Source of the DNA: JALHST01 sp963798435
GTDB lineage: Bacteria > Bacteroidota > Bacteroidia > Flavobacteriales > Flavobacteriaceae
DNA: 64,000 bases
Direction of reading: 5' to 3'
Assembly (NCBI GenBank): GCA_963798435.1
Contig: CAWCTF010000005.1
Span: 62,001-126,000 of the forward strand
Under the pieces are notes generated by a model that worked only from the letters and a program-made list of their open reading frames with translations, ran no database searches and had not been told where the DNA came from. The position numbers and the translations under genes were made by a program. Below, piece by piece: positions 61,674-64,000 of this stretch. How positions within the stretch are numbered: the first letter of the stretch is position 1; each line of letters opens with the position of its first letter.

Positions 61674-63656
61674 TCATTGCTGAATTTTGAGTCCGTCGTG
61701 TGAATATAGATAGTCGGCCACTTCATAAAGCGAAATGGAGCTGTGCAAATAATTTTCGTCTAATGGCAACGGAGTTAAACCGTTATCTGTAGAATTCCAT
61801 TGATAAAAGTTGGCCACTTTCTGGTCTCCCAAGACCATCACCCTATCGTCTTTTAAATACCCGAGTTTCCTGTAATTGCCAATAAGCGCCCTTTCATCGC
61901 TAGGAAGCATCCTTAAAATATCGCTCCCAAAGAGATTGCTCGAATAGTCCCAATGTAACATTGCAAAAAGGGTTGGGAATAGATCTATTTGCGAACTCAG
62001 TTTGGCCACTTCGGTAGGTTCTTGGCCGGGTGCATTGAAAACAAGGGCAGGAATGTGGTAATTCTGAATGTCGAGTTCCCATTTACCCGCACTACTGGCA
62101 CAATGGTCACTCATAATCACGAAAACCGTATTTTGATACCAAGGCCGGGTGCGTGCTTTTTTGAGGAATTCCCTGATCGCAAAGTCAGTGTATTTTATGG
62201 CCCCTTCACGACTGCTTCCAGAAGGGATGTCTATCTTATCTTCAGGATATGTATACGGCTTATGATTGGAGGTCGTCATTACAAAATCAAAGAAGGCTTG
62301 TCCGTTAGTATATGCTATATCGGCTTCCTTAAGCACCTTGTTATAAATATCCTCATCACAGACTCCCCAGGCATTCTCGAAGGTAACCTCGTCGTCCTCT
62401 ATATTGGTTCGCTTGGTCTTAATAGTTTTATCCAATAAAAATCCACGCCCCCTATCAATAATATTGAAGCCATTTCCTCCAAAATAGGTGTTCATATTAT
62501 CAAAATACCCATCCCCACCATAGAAAAAATTGTTCTCATAGCCTTTCGACCTGAAAACTTCCCCGATGGTAAAAAGGCCCTGATTGTTTTTTCGCTTTAC
62601 GATACTCCTACCCGGAGTAGGAGGAATTGAGAGTGTAATGGCCTCCATGCCCCGCACTGTACGCGTTCCAGTAGCATACAGGTTTGTAAAGAAAACGCTT
62701 TTTTTAGCCAAGGAATCCAGGGTGGGGGTAATATTTTGATCATTGCCGAATGAATTGAGAAAACTAGCACTTAAACTTTCGATGCAAATGAAGATTACGT
62801 TCGGCTTTTGTTCTAAATGGGTGCTATCTGAATTTTTTATAGTACGCCATATTTCGTACTTATTCGGATGATGAAGTGAATCTCCTTGCGCAATAAAGTC
62901 TTTTTTAAGGTTTTCAAAAGCCTCGTTTTCAGGAATCGTCCTGTAAAATTCGGTATATGAAAGCTCATTGTTCCTGAATGCCGCAAAAAACGAATAGATA
63001 CCAGCCTTCGATAGCTCATTGTCATAGCGATTCTCAGACCAGTCGGCTTGGTTATTGGTTATAAAAAAGGCAAATATACCAGCAATAACAAGCCAAGGAG
63101 TCGTGGCGATCACCCGCTGTTTGAATCGGGTTTCACTGTCAAACTTTATTTTAAAAAAACCCAATCGATGCACGAGAAACATGCTCAAACCAACCAATGT
63201 CAATAAGACCGAAAATAAAATGGGCAATGGGTACGACTCATTAATATTCTTTACGACCTCATAGGTATAAATGAGGTAGTCGACCGCTATAAAGTTATAG
63301 CGTCTATGAAATTCATCCCAAAAAGTAAATTCACCAAAAAAAGAAAAATAAATTATCAGTATCGCTAAAAAGAAACCTACCCATGTTAAAACTCTATCCG
63401 CAATACTCCCAAACCATTTTCTAGGGAAAATGACTAAATAGACCGCATAAAACAAGACAAAAAACGATAGCGTCCCGAGATCAAAAAGAAAGCCCGTCAA
63501 AAATATATGGGCAATGTTCAACACCCCTTTGTCGACTTCCTTAAAGTCCCAAATAAATAAACTGAGACGAACACCAAATGACACCAAAAGGAAAAGCAGT
63601 ACGAAGGCCTTTAGCACTGCAAATCGGGATGGGAAAATTTTATCGATTATCGCCAT
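61674..63656 (-). CDS. LTA synthase-like/sulfatase-fold membrane phosphotransferase
   Basis: The 660-residue protein has five N-terminal helices (about residues 12-35, 46-76, 90-108, 145-162, 186-200) and an extracytoplasmic sulfatase/alkaline-phosphatase-fold domain from about 285. The metal site starts with VIFICIES (Glu293), the nucleophile is a threonine in ATGTRTVRGMEA (Thr331 or Thr333), and FVIMSDHC supplies further ligands. The layout fits LtaS and phosphoethanolamine-transferase-like enzymes; Gram-negative relatives modify glycans or lipids. It lies between two PAP2 genes on the same strand, which suggests work on one envelope lipid. Confidence 0.85.
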   Translation of the reverse strand: MAIIDKIFPSRFAVLKAFVLLFLLVSFGVRLSLFIWDFKEVDKGVLNIAHIFLTGFLFDLGTLSFFVLFYAVYLVIFPRKWFGSIADRVLTWVGFFLAILIIYFSFFGEFTFWDEFHRRYNFIAVDYLIYTYEVVKNINESYPLPILFSVLLTLVGLSMFLVHRLGFFKIKFDSETRFKQRVIATTPWLVIAGIFAFFITNNQADWSENRYDNELSKAGIYSFFAAFRNNELSYTEFYRTIPENEAFENLKKDFIAQGDSLHHPNKYEIWRTIKNSDSTHLEQKPNVIFICIESLSASFLNSFGNDQNITPTLDSLAKKSVFFTNLYATGTRTVRGMEAITLSIPPTPGRSIVKRKNNQGLFTIGEVFRSKGYENNFFYGGDGYFDNMNTYFGGNGFNIIDRGRGFLLDKTIKTKRTNIEDDEVTFENAWGVCDEDIYNKVLKEADIAYTNGQAFFDFVMTTSNHKPYTYPEDKIDIPSGSSREGAIKYTDFAIREFLKKARTRPWYQNTVFVIMSDHCASSAGKWELDIQNYHIPALVFNAPGQEPTEVAKLSSQIDLFPTLFAMLHWDYSSNLFGSDILRMLPSDERALIGNYRKLGYLKDDRVMVLGDQKVANFYQWNSTDNGLTPLPLDENYLHSSISLYEVADYLYSHDGLKIQQ

Positions 63657-63718
63657 GGAATATTTTTGGCAAAGTAACGAACTTCACAGGATTTATTATG
63701 GGTTGTCTACCAAAGATC

Positions 63719-64000
63719 TTAAAATCGATAATTAATACCAATTTGATAGCTTTTGTCCTGACCGGAAAAAGAAAGCTCAAAATGTTCCTTTTCATAGGGT
63801 GTTGTAAATAAATACGTGCTGCCAATACCGACCAAGGCACCCGCTAGAACATCCCAGCCATCATGTCTATGATGAACACCTTCCAACCGGCTATAGGCAA
63901 CAAAACCAGCAATTGCATAGGCCGGTACGCCATATTTCCATCCATAGCGGCGCTGTAAAAAAGAGGCTCCCTGAAAGGCGAAAGAGGTATGTCCCGAAGG
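63719..64000 (-). CDS. PAP2 family phosphatase, 3' part (runs off the window end)
   Basis: A 93-codon frame, open to the last base, encodes the C-terminal part of a second PAP2 protein: PSGHTSFAF at the very start, then SRLEGVHHRHDGWDVLAG, which carries the third phosphatase motif (SR-x5-H-x3-D). It ends with FELSFSGQDKSYQIGINYRF, which looks like a closing beta strand of an outer-membrane protein. The start lies outside the window. The stop (TTA on the + strand) is 63719-63721. It ends 62 bases upstream of the LtaS-like gene, probably in one operon. Confidence 0.85.
   Translation of the reverse strand, partial: PSGHTSFAFQGASFLQRRYGWKYGVPAYAIAGFVAYSRLEGVHHRHDGWDVLAGALVGIGSTYLFTTPYEKEHFELSFSGQDKSYQIGINYRF

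Overview
The window is a chromosomal segment of a gliding marine-type member of the Flavobacteriaceae (Bacteroidota). This rests on a SusC/SusD pair, a giant secreted protein with a type IX secretion (CHU_C, type B) sorting domain, the gliding lipoprotein GldI, promoters of the Bacteroidota form TTTG-N19-TAnnTTTG, few Shine-Dalgarno sites, and typical flavobacterial gene orders (rsmE-DUF4159-AI-2E permease-THUMP-like methyltransferase; parA-parB-DUF5683-dapB-lepB-wbqC). No rRNA, tRNA, CRISPR array, insertion sequence or prophage was seen. Genes cover nearly the whole window, and the only gene-free stretch over 300 bases is 3435-3811.

Layout. 1-3434: a housekeeping run, starting with the 3' end of rsmE. 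3435-14904: a glycan-uptake-like locus with a structured leader, SusC, SusD, a terminator and a 1193-residue VCBS/UnbV lipoprotein on the + strand, facing an esterase-sulfatase pair on the - strand. No glycoside hydrolase is present there. 15109-23639: one giant SprB-like surface protein, broken into two frames by an apparent single-base deletion. 23778-25330: a PQQ-dependent sugar dehydrogenase lipoprotein with its c-type cytochrome. 25460-34912: a peptidoglycan-recycling cluster (murQ, a DeoR-family regulator, nagB fused to a PIG-L domain, a sugar MFS permease, an AmpG-like permease, a NagZ-like GH3 enzyme, anmK). 34973-39067: acetate uptake and activation (DUF4212 subunit, Na+:solute symporter, acs). 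39188-40408: a Bcr/CflA exporter. 40515-47667: udk, divIC-like, parAB, DUF5683, dapB, lepB, wbqC, DUF6122. 47653-55088 (-): TPR protein, ribH, a small membrane protein, mutL, two rhomboids and two endonuclease/exonuclease/phosphatase-family paralogues. 55213-60461: recF, a small lipoprotein, a DciA-like protein, ndk (-), an NrnA-like phosphoesterase, gldI, and a cyclophilin-FKBP fusion. 60570-64000 (-): a PAP2 phosphatase, an LtaS-like membrane enzyme and the 3' part of a second PAP2 gene.

How the parts fit. The 25-35 kb cluster can import muropeptides (AmpG), split GlcNAc from anhydroMurNAc (NagZ), phosphorylate anhydroMurNAc (AnmK), remove lactate (MurQ) and feed GlcN6P to glycolysis (NagB). 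No nagA is seen, and the PIG-L domain fused to NagB is a candidate for the missing deacetylase. The divergent DeoR-family gene lies beside a 13-bp direct repeat and a 10-bp palindrome placed where a repressor could block both promoters. Several genes carry an exact TAnnTTTG box only 4-5 nt from the ATG, which suggests leaderless mRNAs.
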